Assembly: GCA_947167105.1 (NCBI GenBank)
Contig: CAMVGU010000004.1
Span: forward strand, 1 to 64,000
Direction of reading: 5' to 3'
Source of the DNA: an uncultured Selenomonas sp.
GTDB lineage: Bacteria > Bacillota > Negativicutes > Selenomonadales > Selenomonadaceae
Length of the DNA stretch: 64,000 nt
Shown here: positions 16,393 to 24,953 of the stretch, piece after piece
How positions within the stretch are numbered: the stretch's first letter is position 1
Layout: the number at the start of each line of letters is the position of its first letter
Position numbers and translations under genes: made by a program
Notes under the pieces: generated by a model
Databases searched by the model: none
What the model saw: the letters and a program-made list of their open reading frames with translations, nothing else
What the model was told of the DNA's origin: nothing

Positions 16393-18330
16393 TCACGCCT
16401 CCGTCAGTTGCTCCCATTTTGCGTAGCGTTCCTCGATCTCCTGCTCCTTGGCCGCATATGCCTCGGCAATGGCCTGGCTCTGCTCCGGATCAGCCTGTAC
16501 TGCCGGATTATTCATCTCGAATTCCAGCCCTTTGAGCTCGGCCTCTGCCATTGCTATTTCCGCCTCCGCACGCTGGATAAGTTCCGTGCGCTTGGCCTCG
16601 CCCATGCTCTGGATGCGCCCCAGGGCTGCCTTTTGCTCCCCGTTCCGGTCTGTTTTCTCTGCCCTGGGCTGCGATGCAGGCGAAGCCCTGCGGCTTCCGG
16701 CGGCAGGCTGTGCCTCTGCCTCGGCTTCCGCCTGTGCTTCCGCTTCGGCCTGCTTCCTGGCCAGGTAATAGCTGTAGCCGCCGGCATACTCAGTCAGTGT
16801 GCCATCAGCTAGCTCCAAAGTGCAGTTTGCAACTTTATCCAGGAAATAGCGGTCATGGGAGACTGCCAGGAATGTGCCGGGATAGGCCATCAAGGCTTCC
16901 TCCACCGCCTCACGGGCGGGAATGTCCAGATGGTTGGTAGGCTCATCCAGCACCAGGAAGTTCGCCCCCGTCAGCATCAGCTTCAAAAAGGCCAGCCGCG
17001 ACTGCTCACCGCCGGACAGGGAGCCGATACGGCGCAGCACCTCGTCGCCATGGAACAGGAAAGCCCCCAGGTACTTGCGTGCCTGTTCCTCAGCCATGCC
17101 GTATTCATAGATAATTTCATCCAGCACCGTATTCTCAGGATGCAGTCCCTCATGCTGCTGGGAAAAATAACCTATCTTTACCCGGCTGCCAATCTTCACC
17201 CGGCCGGACTGGGGCGCGAGTTCCCCCACAAGCACCCGCAGCAGGGTGGTCTTGCCGGCGCCGTTTGCCCCCACCAGGGCCACTCCGTCCCCCCGGCGTA
17301 TCAGCAGGGAAACATCCCTGAAAACCTGCTCCCTGCCGAAAGCCACCGACACATCCTCCAGCTCGGCCACCCGCTGGGTGCACTCAGCCGGAGGATTAAA
17401 CGCGAAATAGCTGAAGCTCGCTGCCTCCGGCGGCAGCACGATGCGCTCTAGGCGGTTCAACTGGCTCTGGCGTCCCCGTGCCTGCTTGGCCTTGATACCC
17501 GCCTTATAGCGGCGAATATATTCCTCAGTCTTCCTGATATGCTCCTGCTGCTTTTCATAGGCTGACTGCAAAGCTGCACGGCGCTCCGTCCTGACCTTCA
17601 TAAAATGGGTGTAGTTGCCCCCATAGGTCGTGACCGTTTCGCCACTCAGCTCCAGGATATGCGTAGCCACCTTATCCAGGAAATAGCGGTCATGGGAAAT
17701 CAGCAGGACGCCACCGGAATAAGATTTCAGGAAGTCCTCGAGCCACTCTGTCATGCGGATATCCAGATGGTTCGTAGGCTCGTCCAGAAACAGGAAATCC
17801 GGCTCCCTGAGCAGTGCCTTGGCCAGGCAAATACGAGTCTTCTGGCCACCGGAAAATTGCTGCACTGGCTTGCGGAAATCAGCCTCACTGAAGCCCAGTC
17901 CGAAGGCAATGCGGCGGATGCGGCTTTCATAGTCATAGCCGCCCAGGCTCTCAAAACGCTCCACGACCTTGCCGTACTCAGCCAGCGTTTCCTCATCGGG
18001 TGATACCCCGATTGCCTGCTCCATCTGCCCCTTGCGTTTGCCCAGCTCGACAATATCCTCGAAAGCCCGCTTGAATTCCTCGTAGAGCGTACCATTGCCA
18101 AAATCAGCCTGCTGCTCAACGTAGCCCACAGCAGCACCCGTGTCGAGGGAAACCGTGCCTGCATCTGCTTCCTCCAAGCCAAGCAGGCAGCGCAAAAGGG
18201 TCGTTTTGCCCGCGCCATTGGCGCCCACAAAACCAAATTTCTCCCCCCGTGCGATTTCAAAATTCACATCATGGAAGAGCACATCTATGCCGAAGGACTT
18301 TGCCAGCCCCTGCACTCTCAGCTTGCCCAA
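16393..18330 (-). CDS. ABC-F family ATPase (Uup/YdiF-like)
   Basis: 645 residues with two ATP-binding cassettes and no membrane domain, so a soluble ribosome-associated ABC-F protein. NBD1 has Walker A GANGAGKTT (about 35-43), signature FSGGQKTR and Walker B FLFLDEPTNHLD. NBD2 repeats GANGAGKTT, LSGGEQSR and FLVLDEPTNHLD. The basic linker between them (KAGIKAKQARGRQSQLNRLE) is the ABC-F interdomain arm. An Ala/Glu-rich stretch precedes the C-terminal coiled coil, as in Uup. It starts with TTG, preceded by AAAGGAT. Whether it gives antibiotic resistance or is a housekeeping factor cannot be told from sequence. Confidence 0.92.
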   Translation of the reverse strand: MGKLRVQGLAKSFGIDVLFHDVNFEIARGEKFGFVGANGAGKTTLLRCLLGLEEADAGTVSLDTGAAVGYVEQQADFGNGTLYEEFKRAFEDIVELGKRKGQMEQAIGVSPDEETLAEYGKVVERFESLGGYDYESRIRRIAFGLGFSEADFRKPVQQFSGGQKTRICLAKALLREPDFLFLDEPTNHLDIRMTEWLEDFLKSYSGGVLLISHDRYFLDKVATHILELSGETVTTYGGNYTHFMKVRTERRAALQSAYEKQQEHIRKTEEYIRRYKAGIKAKQARGRQSQLNRLERIVLPPEAASFSYFAFNPPAECTQRVAELEDVSVAFGREQVFRDVSLLIRRGDGVALVGANGAGKTTLLRVLVGELAPQSGRVKIGSRVKIGYFSQQHEGLHPENTVLDEIIYEYGMAEEQARKYLGAFLFHGDEVLRRIGSLSGGEQSRLAFLKLMLTGANFLVLDEPTNHLDIPAREAVEEALMAYPGTFLAVSHDRYFLDKVANCTLELADGTLTEYAGGYSYYLARKQAEAEAQAEAEAEAQPAAGSRRASPASQPRAEKTDRNGEQKAALGRIQSMGEAKRTELIQRAEAEIAMAEAELKGLEFEMNNPAVQADPEQSQAIAEAYAAKEQEIEERYAKWEQLTEA

Positions 18331-18349
18331 TTCTTATCCTTTCTATGAC

Positions 18350-19654
18350 TCATCTTCTGTAATCCAGACCTATGCGCACCACAGCCTGATTCGAGCTGCC
18401 GCCATCCATGATCAGGCAGGGGAAGGGCATGCCGTAAAACACATCCGTATTGCGTGCGGAAGTCGTAATGGCAGTCTGCTCCCTGGAACTGGTCCTGCCG
18501 GTTTCCACGCTGGAAATAATAAAGCCCTTGGCCGCCAGCACACGGGCCACCTCTGCCCCCGCACCGTTAATGCCGCTTTCATTGATGACCAGCACCGATA
18601 TTTCCTCGGGACGCATGGGCTTAGTGCTGTCCTCATCATGCTTTTCATCCCGTAGGGATTGATTTCCGCTGCTCTTTTCCCCCAGGCTTATGCCCTTGGG
18701 CAGAGCCGCCAGATATTGATCCTCCGCTTTCTGGTCACTGGCAGCCACACTTTCATCGACTGCCAGCCCCAGCGCCTCGGGCAGCAGGGCACGCACGTCG
18801 GTGATATCCGGTATCCAGTAGCTGACTTCATCCAGGAAAGCCGGCTGCCCCGGCACCATCTGGGCAGCCAGGCCGCTGTCATGCACGCTCTTCATGAGAT
18901 TGGCAAATTCCAGCAGCTCCGGCACGGACATATCCGTCTCCATTATAGAGCCGGCTTCCTTCACCAACTGCGGCAAGCGCGGCAGTATTTCCGGGGAAAT
19001 CAGCTTGGCCAGTACGGCCTTCATAAATTTCTGCTGGCGGCCGATGCGCCCTATATCACCCTCGCCATCGCGATAGCGCACATACTGGATGGCCTTGCGC
19101 CCATCCATATGCTGCTGCCCCGGATAAAGGTCAATAACGAGGCCACCGTTGTCATCCCATGGATCTTCATAGTACATGCGCTTCTCCACATTGATGTCCA
19201 CACCATCAATGGCGTCAATAATGCGCTCAAAGGATTTCGTATCTATGATGATATAATGATCCATCTTCACGCCCAGCAGTTCTTCCACTGTCTGCTGCGT
19301 CAGCCTGTGGCCGCCATAGGCATAGGCATGGTTGATTTTGTCGTAGCCATGACCCTCAATCTCCACCCGTGTGTCACGGGGCACGGAAAGCAAGGCTGCT
19401 TTCTCCTTGGTCAGATCCACCGCCGTCACCATCAGGGTATCGCTGCGCCCCACGTCATCGGCTCTGCGGTCAACCCCCAGCAGCAGTACATAGCGCACAT
19501 CATCCGGCTTGCGGTTCCCTTCCCCCGAAGCACTTGTACCCGCAGCAGGCAGGCCCACAAACCGCCAGGCCAGGGCAATACCCAGCGCCAGGGCACAGAA
19601 GGCTGCAAGCCATTTCACCCTTGTATAACTACGCGGCTTTCGCGATTTTCGCAT
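18350..19654 (-). CDS. LytR-CpsA-Psr (LCP) family protein
   Basis: 434 residues. It has a short basic cytoplasmic tail, one membrane helix (about 15-35), then an extracytoplasmic LCP domain with YVLLLGVDRRADDVGRSDTL, SVPRDTRVEI, KINHAYAYGG and the late motif RYRDGEGDIGRIGRQQ. Family members transfer undecaprenyl-linked glycopolymers to peptidoglycan. A C-terminal LytR_C-type domain (about 340-434, ISVLVINESGINGAGAEVAR) completes the protein. It is the first gene of the minus-strand array that continues into ABC-F, recD2, lipase and Wadjet. ATG with GAGGAG. Confidence 0.9.
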   Translation of the reverse strand: MRKSRKPRSYTRVKWLAAFCALALGIALAWRFVGLPAAGTSASGEGNRKPDDVRYVLLLGVDRRADDVGRSDTLMVTAVDLTKEKAALLSVPRDTRVEIEGHGYDKINHAYAYGGHRLTQQTVEELLGVKMDHYIIIDTKSFERIIDAIDGVDINVEKRMYYEDPWDDNGGLVIDLYPGQQHMDGRKAIQYVRYRDGEGDIGRIGRQQKFMKAVLAKLISPEILPRLPQLVKEAGSIMETDMSVPELLEFANLMKSVHDSGLAAQMVPGQPAFLDEVSYWIPDITDVRALLPEALGLAVDESVAASDQKAEDQYLAALPKGISLGEKSSGNQSLRDEKHDEDSTKPMRPEEISVLVINESGINGAGAEVARVLAAKGFIISSVETGRTSSREQTAITTSARNTDVFYGMPFPCLIMDGGSSNQAVVRIGLDYRR

Positions 19655-19829
19655 AAATACTTACTCCTCACACATTGTTATGCTTTTTCAATCACACGCT
19701 TCCTAGTATATCAAATATGGCTGACAGCCGCAATGAACACCCAGAAAAAGCTTAAAAAGGCTTTTCAATAAGCAGGAAATAATGTATCATATTAACTGTG
19801 AATTCATCATATGAAAGGTGGAACCTCTG

Positions 19830-20987
19830 ATGATACGTCTGCCGATAAAGAAACTTAAAAGTGGCATGATAATTGCCCAGAGCATATATAATCGCCGTGG
19901 TGCCAGCTACCTGGTCAAGGGCCAGCCCATCACCAAGGAATATATTGACCGCCTTGCCAAAATCGGCATCCCCCAGGTTGCTGTCACCTCTACGAACCCG
20001 AATTTCAAACTGCAGCCTCCGGAGGACGTGGTTCAGGAAAAGACCCGCATCCGTGCCATTGAGACAGTTTATACGGCCTACAAATCCGTAACGGAAAGCG
20101 GCCGCTTGGACGCTGCAGCCCTGCAGTCCGTATCGGACGGCCTGATCCTGGACCTCATTGAGAGGCGCGAAAATTTGGTGCAGCTCACCGATATCCGCAT
20201 GCACGATACATACACCTTCGCCCATAGCGTCAATGTTGCCATCCTCTCCGCCATGATCGGCCTGCACAGCAACTTTTCCCAGCAGGATCTGCAGCTGCTG
20301 ACCCTTGGTGCGATGCTGCACGACATCGGCAAGATAGATACCCCCACCGACCTCTTGAACAAGGCCAGCCGCCTGAATGATGCTGAATATGCCACCATCA
20401 AGCAGCACCCCGGCAACGGGGCACTGCGCATCATGGAAATGAAGGATCAGATTCCCAAGGCCAGTGTGCTGGCCTCGGTGGCAGCCGAGCATCATGAGCA
20501 TATAGATGGCAATGGCTATCCGCGCGGGCTGAAGGAAAAGGAAATCCATCGCTTCGCCAAGATTGTCGCCATAGCCGATGTCTACGACGCACTGACCAGC
20601 GAGCGCCCCTACAAACGTGCCTACACGCCGAACGTGGCCTACAATATCATGGTGAATGTCACCCAGGGCCAGTTTGACCCGGTGCTCCTGCAGCGCTTCT
20701 TTAACAACGTGGCCCTCTATCCTGTGGGCACGGTGCTGAAGACCATCTACGGCTACGCCATCGTTTCCCACTGCGAATTCGGCCAGACCCAGACCCCGAC
20801 CATCATTGCCTTTGCCGATCTCGAAGGACATCGCCTGAAAGAGCCTCGCAAGATTGACCTTGCCTCTACGGCGGAAGGCAGCCGCGCCATCGAGATAGTC
20901 ATCTCAGACAGCGAACTGCGCCACTTCATTCACGAGCTGGATCTTGACCCTTCCATGTACCTTCTGGAAGATAACGCCAGCGCCTAA
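19830..20987 (+). CDS. HD-GYP domain phosphodiesterase
   Basis: 385 residues from the ATG at 19830, which lies 8 bases after AAAGGTGG; a GTG at 19818 overlaps that site. The N-terminal 60 residues (IKKLKSGMIIAQSIYNRRG) form the small domain often placed before HD-GYP. The catalytic domain spans about 120-310: HSVNVAILSAMIG, MLHDIGKIDTP, HPGNGALRI, EHHEHIDGNGYP and the GYP-region IVAIADVYDALTSERPYKRA are all intact. Enzymes of this type hydrolyse cyclic di-GMP. It is transcribed away from the LCP gene and is followed by a hairpin terminator. Confidence 0.92.
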   Translation: MIRLPIKKLKSGMIIAQSIYNRRGASYLVKGQPITKEYIDRLAKIGIPQVAVTSTNPNFKLQPPEDVVQEKTRIRAIETVYTAYKSVTESGRLDAAALQSVSDGLILDLIERRENLVQLTDIRMHDTYTFAHSVNVAILSAMIGLHSNFSQQDLQLLTLGAMLHDIGKIDTPTDLLNKASRLNDAEYATIKQHPGNGALRIMEMKDQIPKASVLASVAAEHHEHIDGNGYPRGLKEKEIHRFAKIVAIADVYDALTSERPYKRAYTPNVAYNIMVNVTQGQFDPVLLQRFFNNVALYPVGTVLKTIYGYAIVSHCEFGQTQTPTIIAFADLEGHRLKEPRKIDLASTAEGSRAIEIVISDSELRHFIHELDLDPSMYLLEDNASA

Positions 20988-21000
20988 ATAGTGTCTTATC

Positions 21001-21020
21001 AAGCACCCGCAAGGGTGCTT
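21001..21020 (+). terminator. Terminator after the HD-GYP gene
   Basis: AAGCACCC (21001-21008), GCAA loop, GGGTGCTT (21013-21020), then a T/A-rich tail. Confidence 0.7.
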
Positions 21021-21068
21021 CAATATTTATTCCCGACATCATATTTGTGAAAAGGATGTGCATGATTT

Positions 21069-22100
21069 TTGGATAATCCGGATCCCAGTCTGGCCACGGC
21101 TGCACTGGTTGCCATACTGGCTGCTGTGGCCTGCTCCCCTCTCTCTGCCTGCCTGTCCCAGCTTCTCAGCGAGCTGCTGCCCAGGGACGAAGCAGCCCTT
21201 GACGAGGCAAGCGGAGATAAATACCGGCGCCTTTTGAGCCTGCTGACACTGCTGGCACGCCCCTGCGTGCTGATACTTACACCCCTGGCCCATATACTCT
21301 TGCTGCTGATGGGCATTACCCCCCAGAAACAGGGTGCCGTCACCGAGGATGAGGTCAAGGAGCTCATCGAGCAGGGCACGGAAGCAGGCACCTTTGAAAA
21401 AACCGAGCAGGCCATGGTCGACCGCATCTTCCATATGAGCGACCAGACCATCTACGCCCTGATGACACCGCGCACGCAAATGCTGTGGCTGGATCTGTCC
21501 GACCCGCTGAAGCACAACCTGCGCCTGATACGCAAACATGCCCAGGACGTCTTTCCTGTAGGCCGGGACAGCCTGGACGACTTCTGCGGCGTACTCTACG
21601 CCAAGGAACTCCTGAACGCCAGCCTGGCCCGTAAAACACTGGATCTGGCACAGTACATCCACAAGCCCATCTTCGTGCCCCGCTCCATGGAAACCTTCCG
21701 CGTGCTGGAAATGCTGAAACACAGCGATATGCACGAGGCAATGGTGCTGGACGAATACGGCGGTGTTATCGGCTTTGTCACCCTGAATGATATCATGCAG
21801 GAAATCATCGGCGACTACACCCCGGCTGGCGAGACTGAGCCCATACAGATGACACCAAGGGATGAGCACTCCTGGCTGATGGACGGGCTTTATTCCATTG
21901 ATGATTTCAAAAAGCGCTTTAACATCGCGGAACTGCCTGATGAGGAACACGACCACTACCAGACAATGGGCGGCTTTCTGACCTCCTATTTCGGCTATAT
22001 TCCCAAAACAGGAGAAAAATGCGACTGGAACGGCTTCACCTTTGAGGTTGTGGATATGGATCGTGCCCGCATCGACAAGATACTGGTTACGCAAAATTAG
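21069..22100 (+). CDS. CorC/HlyC-CNNM-type protein with shortened membrane domain
   Basis: 343 residues. It has a pair of CBS domains (about 130-255; MSDQTIYALMTPRTQM and MVLDEYGGVIGFVTLNDIMQ) and a C-terminal CorC_HlyC domain (about 260-343; WLMDGLYSIDDFKKRFN). Full-length relatives carry an N-terminal DUF21 membrane domain of about 190 residues. Here only about 90 residues precede the CBS pair, with two hydrophobic stretches and a charged gap (PRDEAALDEASGDKYRRL) that looks like a fused deletion. The start is probably TTG at 21069, with AAAAGGA 13 bases ahead; this is uncertain. The family is linked to magnesium or cobalt efflux and resistance. Confidence 0.75.
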   Translation: MDNPDPSLATAALVAILAAVACSPLSACLSQLLSELLPRDEAALDEASGDKYRRLLSLLTLLARPCVLILTPLAHILLLLMGITPQKQGAVTEDEVKELIEQGTEAGTFEKTEQAMVDRIFHMSDQTIYALMTPRTQMLWLDLSDPLKHNLRLIRKHAQDVFPVGRDSLDDFCGVLYAKELLNASLARKTLDLAQYIHKPIFVPRSMETFRVLEMLKHSDMHEAMVLDEYGGVIGFVTLNDIMQEIIGDYTPAGETEPIQMTPRDEHSWLMDGLYSIDDFKKRFNIAELPDEEHDHYQTMGGFLTSYFGYIPKTGEKCDWNGFTFEVVDMDRARIDKILVTQN

Positions 22101-22115
22101 AATGCACTCGCGTAA

Positions 22116-22160
22116 AATAATTATCCCCCCGGCCTTTTGATATGACCGGGGGATAATTTT
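22116..22160. terminator. Bidirectional terminator between the CorC-like gene and the feo genes
   Basis: AAAATAATTATCCCCC.. pairs with ..GGGGGATAATTTT (22146-22160). A-tract and T-tract flank it on both sides, fitting the convergent genes. Confidence 0.85.
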
Positions 22161-22170
22161 AGCTATTTAT

Positions 22171-22326
22171 TTATTTGCCCTGGGGCTGGTGGTGGCAAGC
22201 CTGGCAGCTGCCACAGCCGCTGTTGCCGCAGCAATCTTCTTTTCCGTCACGGAAATTATGATAAATATGACGCACCGCAAAGAACAGGGCCAGCGCCACA
22301 ATAGCGCCTGCAATAGCAGTTGCCAT
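22171..22326 (-). CDS. FeoB-associated Cys-rich membrane protein
   Basis: 51 residues. One N-terminal membrane helix (about 2-19, ATAIAGAIVALALFFAVR) is followed by a Cys-rich tail, DCCGNSGCGSCQACHH, with six cysteines in 14 residues that could bind Fe(II). Small proteins of this layout commonly follow feoB in Firmicutes and are thought to help the iron transporter. ATG at 22326 after AAGGAAGGTG. It lies 18 bases beyond the feoB stop, so it is very likely co-transcribed. It is too short for many gene finders. Confidence 0.85.
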   Translation of the reverse strand: MATAIAGAIVALALFFAVRHIYHNFRDGKEDCCGNSGCGSCQACHHQPQGK

Positions 22327-22344
22327 AACCTTCACCTTCCTTAA

Positions 22345-24240
22345 TCAGAAGCCCAGCAGCGTGCCGATCTGATAGACCAGCAGGGAGACAAACCAGGCAA
22401 TGCAGAACATATAAACTGCCGAGAAGCCCATCCATTTCCAGCTGCCTGTTTCCTTCTTGACAGTACCGAGGGCAGTCACGCAGGGGGTGTAAAGCTGGGA
22501 GAAGACCATAAAGGTCAACGCCACCAGCGGCGTGAAGGCCGTAGCCATGCCCGTACCCAGCAAGAGGTCGGCGGTACCCTCCGCATCATCCGTATCGACT
22601 GCATCTTCCTCCGCGCCATAGAGCACACCGATGGTGGAAACAACCACTTCTTTAGCCAGGATGCCGGAGACCACAGCCGCCCCGGCCTCCCAGGTGGAGA
22701 AGCCATGGAACACGAAGATATAGCTCATGGCGCTGCCGATGGAGGCCAGGAAGCTTTCATTGATATCGCACATGCCCTCCATGTTGAAGTTCGACAGGAA
22801 CCAGATAAGGGCGGAAGCCACGAAGATGATAGTACCTGCTTTGATCAGGTAGCCCTTGCCCTTGTCCCAGGTCTCCAGCATGACCGTCTTCATATCCGGC
22901 ATACGGTAAGGCGGCAGCTCCAGCAGGAAGGTGGAGCCTTCCTCCTTAAAGAGGGTCGAGCCCAGCACCTTCGCCACCACAATGGCCGCCACCACCCCCA
23001 GCACATACATGGCAAAGACCACATTGGCTGCCTGCTCAGGGAAGAACATAGCGGCAAACAGGGCCATGATGGGCAGCTTCGCGCCGCAGGTCAGGAAGGG
23101 CGTCACCAGAATGGAAATCATGCGATCCTTATTGGAGTCCAGGGCACGGGCACCCATGACGGCAGGCACGGCACAGCCGAAGCCCATCATCAGGGGCATG
23201 ATGCCCTTGCCGGTCAGTCCGCAACGGCTCATAATCGGGTCCATGATAAAGGCGATACGGGCCATATAGCCTGTCCCGTCCAGGAAGGACAGGCAGAAGA
23301 ACAATACGAAAATCAGGGGCACGAAGGTCAGCACTGCACCGACGCCGCCGATGATGCCGTCCGTAATCAGGGCGCGCATCCACTCAGCAACACCTGCCGC
23401 TTCAAGTGACTCAGCGGCCCAGCCCAGGAAATCCTCATTGATGGCCCCATCCAACCAGTCTGCAATGGGCTGGCCTATCCATTCAAAGGTAATCTGGAAC
23501 ACCGCATACATGATAAGGAGGAAAATCGGCAAAGCCAGAACGCCGTTAGCCAACACAGAGTCTATTTTCTCCGAGTTGGACTGGCCCACATTCTTCATAT
23601 CCACAGCGGCAGCCATCAACTGATCTATCAGGGCATAACGGGCCTCGATGACCGCTTCCTGCTTGGCTTCCTCGCTCTGGCTGCTCTGCTGGATGGAGAG
23701 TACCTTGTCGATATGCTCCTGCACCAGGGCGCTGGGGTGATAGTTATCCATCACCGTGCTGGTAAATACATCCAGAAGATGGCGGGTGCTCTTGGAGCTG
23801 CGGCCCACGGTCTGTACCACGGGCATGCCCAGCATTTCTTCCATCTTCTTCAGGTCGATATTCACGCCCCGGCGCTGGGCTTCATCGCTCATATTGAGGT
23901 CAATGAGCAGGGGGATGCCCTTCTCCAGAAGTTGAACCGTCAGGAACAGGTTGCGCTCCAGGTTCGTTGAATCCACCACATCCACTACGAGGTCAAGCTT
24001 GTTGTTCATCAAATAGTCGATGACGATCTTTTCCTCCGGGGAACGTGCGTTCACGCTGTAGGTGCCCGGCAGATCGACAATGGAAATGGCGCGATCCTTG
24101 TAGCGGGTGTAGCCGACTTTCTTATCGACTGTGACACCGGGCCAGTTGCCGATTTTCTGGCGGGCTCCGGTGAGCTCGTTGAAAATCGTGGACTTGCCCG
24201 TATTGGGATTACCCGTCAGGGCGACTGCTAAGGTTGACAT
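22345..24240 (-). CDS. feoB: Ferrous iron transporter FeoB
   Basis: 631 residues, inner-membrane Fe(II) importer. The cytoplasmic G domain holds G1 GNPNTGKS (10-17), the switch segment NWPGVTVDKK, G3 DLPGTYS and G4 NMSD. The membrane part (about 235-631) has the Gate/nucleoside-recognition blocks, with FCLSFLDGTGYMARIAF and the LTCGAKLPIMALF core. It is slightly short compared with 650-770 residues in other bacteria, but no domain is missing. It lies 31 bases downstream of feoA and is followed by the Cys-rich protein, giving feoA-feoB-feoC-like order. Confidence 0.95.
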   Translation of the reverse strand: MSTLAVALTGNPNTGKSTIFNELTGARQKIGNWPGVTVDKKVGYTRYKDRAISIVDLPGTYSVNARSPEEKIVIDYLMNNKLDLVVDVVDSTNLERNLFLTVQLLEKGIPLLIDLNMSDEAQRRGVNIDLKKMEEMLGMPVVQTVGRSSKSTRHLLDVFTSTVMDNYHPSALVQEHIDKVLSIQQSSQSEEAKQEAVIEARYALIDQLMAAAVDMKNVGQSNSEKIDSVLANGVLALPIFLLIMYAVFQITFEWIGQPIADWLDGAINEDFLGWAAESLEAAGVAEWMRALITDGIIGGVGAVLTFVPLIFVLFFCLSFLDGTGYMARIAFIMDPIMSRCGLTGKGIMPLMMGFGCAVPAVMGARALDSNKDRMISILVTPFLTCGAKLPIMALFAAMFFPEQAANVVFAMYVLGVVAAIVVAKVLGSTLFKEEGSTFLLELPPYRMPDMKTVMLETWDKGKGYLIKAGTIIFVASALIWFLSNFNMEGMCDINESFLASIGSAMSYIFVFHGFSTWEAGAAVVSGILAKEVVVSTIGVLYGAEEDAVDTDDAEGTADLLLGTGMATAFTPLVALTFMVFSQLYTPCVTALGTVKKETGSWKWMGFSAVYMFCIAWFVSLLVYQIGTLLGF

Positions 24241-24271
24241 ATTGCTGAAATCCTTCCCTTCCTACCAGCTT

Positions 24272-24496
24272 TCAATTCACTTGCTGCACCTGCACCTGCT
24301 CCGCATCGGCGCGGCGCAAGGCTAGGTTGTAAGAACGGATGCGGATGGCGATGGGATCACCCAGGGGAGCCGAGCGCAGTACCTGCACCTTAGTGCCCGG
24401 AATCAGGCCCATGGTCATCATGCGTTCCTTCAACGCAGAATCCCCAATCTGCTCAATCTTCAAGGTCATCCCGGCCTTGCCGTCTCTCAGAGTCAA
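24272..24496 (-). CDS. feoA: FeoA family protein
   Basis: 74 residues from a TTG start at 24496, chosen because GGAAGGAGG lies 7 bases ahead. A longer reading to 24523 would place that site inside the gene. SH3-like FeoA fold: IEQIGDSALKERMMTMGLIPGTKVQVLRSAPLGDPIAIRIRSY (conserved MGLIPGT and GDP). FeoA is thought to regulate or scaffold FeoB at the membrane. First gene of the feo transcript. Confidence 0.92.
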   Translation of the reverse strand: MTLRDGKAGMTLKIEQIGDSALKERMMTMGLIPGTKVQVLRSAPLGDPIAIRIRSYNLALRRADAEQVQVQQVN

Positions 24497-24563
24497 GATA
24501 ATGCCTCCTTCCAAATAATTCAACTAATTGATAATGAGTATAAGTACATACTTGATACTAGTA

Positions 24564-24592
24564 ATGATAGCGTATCTCATTATTAGTGTCAA
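24564..24592 (-). promoter_or_regulatory. feoAB promoter with AT-rich dyads
   Basis: TTGACA (24587-24592), 17 bp, TATCAT (24564-24569) on the minus strand. TAATGA-N9-TCATTA overlaps the promoter, and TGATAAT-G-AGTATAA lies at 24528-24542. The second is like a Fur box (TGATAAT-N-ATTATCA) with two mismatches. Iron-dependent repression by Fur or a relative is inferred, not proven. Confidence 0.5.
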
Positions 24593-24593
24593 G

Positions 24594-24634
24594 AAAAAAC
24601 CGGCTCGGAATCTCCGAACCGGTCGCTTTTTTTC
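24594..24634 (-). terminator. Terminator of the P-type ATPase operon
   Basis: Stem CCGG(C/T)TCGGA / TCCGA(A/G)CCGG with T tracts on both sides. On the minus strand it follows the small membrane protein gene at 24636 and insulates it from the feo promoter. Confidence 0.85.
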
Positions 24635-24635
24635 A

Positions 24636-24929
24636 TCATGCCTTCTCTTTTGCCTGATGTGCCTGGGCACGGGCCAGAGCCATTGTGTAGGCATCCGGAC
24701 GCTTGCCATCCGGGGCAACGCCGGTGCGCAGGAATGCTTGGGCAGAGGCAAGATCTTTTTTCATTTTTCCGGCATGCTGCCAGCCGTGCAGCAGGGACAG
24801 GGCAGTCCAGGCTATGCCGCAGGCGATATGCAGCTTCTTATTGTCTGTAAAGAGGGTTGCCAATGTACCTGCAGAGGCCAGTGCCAGGGGCACGCCGAGA
24901 GGCAGGGTACGGAGGGGACATTTTGCCAT
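24636..24929 (-). CDS. Small two-helix membrane protein of the P-type ATPase operon
   Basis: 97 residues, not recognised. Two likely membrane helices: LPLGVPLALASAGTLATLF (about 8-27) and LHIACGIAWTALSLLHGW (about 33-50). The second contains His residues, and a basic amphipathic tail (KMKKDLASAQAFLRTG) follows. ATG with AAGGA ahead. It lies 24 bases after the ATPase gene and before a strong terminator, so it is the last gene of that operon. A structural or accessory role in the same membrane process is inferred from position only. Confidence 0.65.
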   Translation of the reverse strand: MAKCPLRTLPLGVPLALASAGTLATLFTDNKKLHIACGIAWTALSLLHGWQHAGKMKKDLASAQAFLRTGVAPDGKRPDAYTMALARAQAHQAKEKA

Positions 24930-24953
24930 GGTGATTCCTTCTTTCTCCAGCTA

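Noticed and set aside
19752..20831. 359-residue minus-strand frame opposite the HD-GYP gene
   Set aside because: The HD-GYP gene has all catalytic motifs. The antisense frame has none and reflects codon bias.
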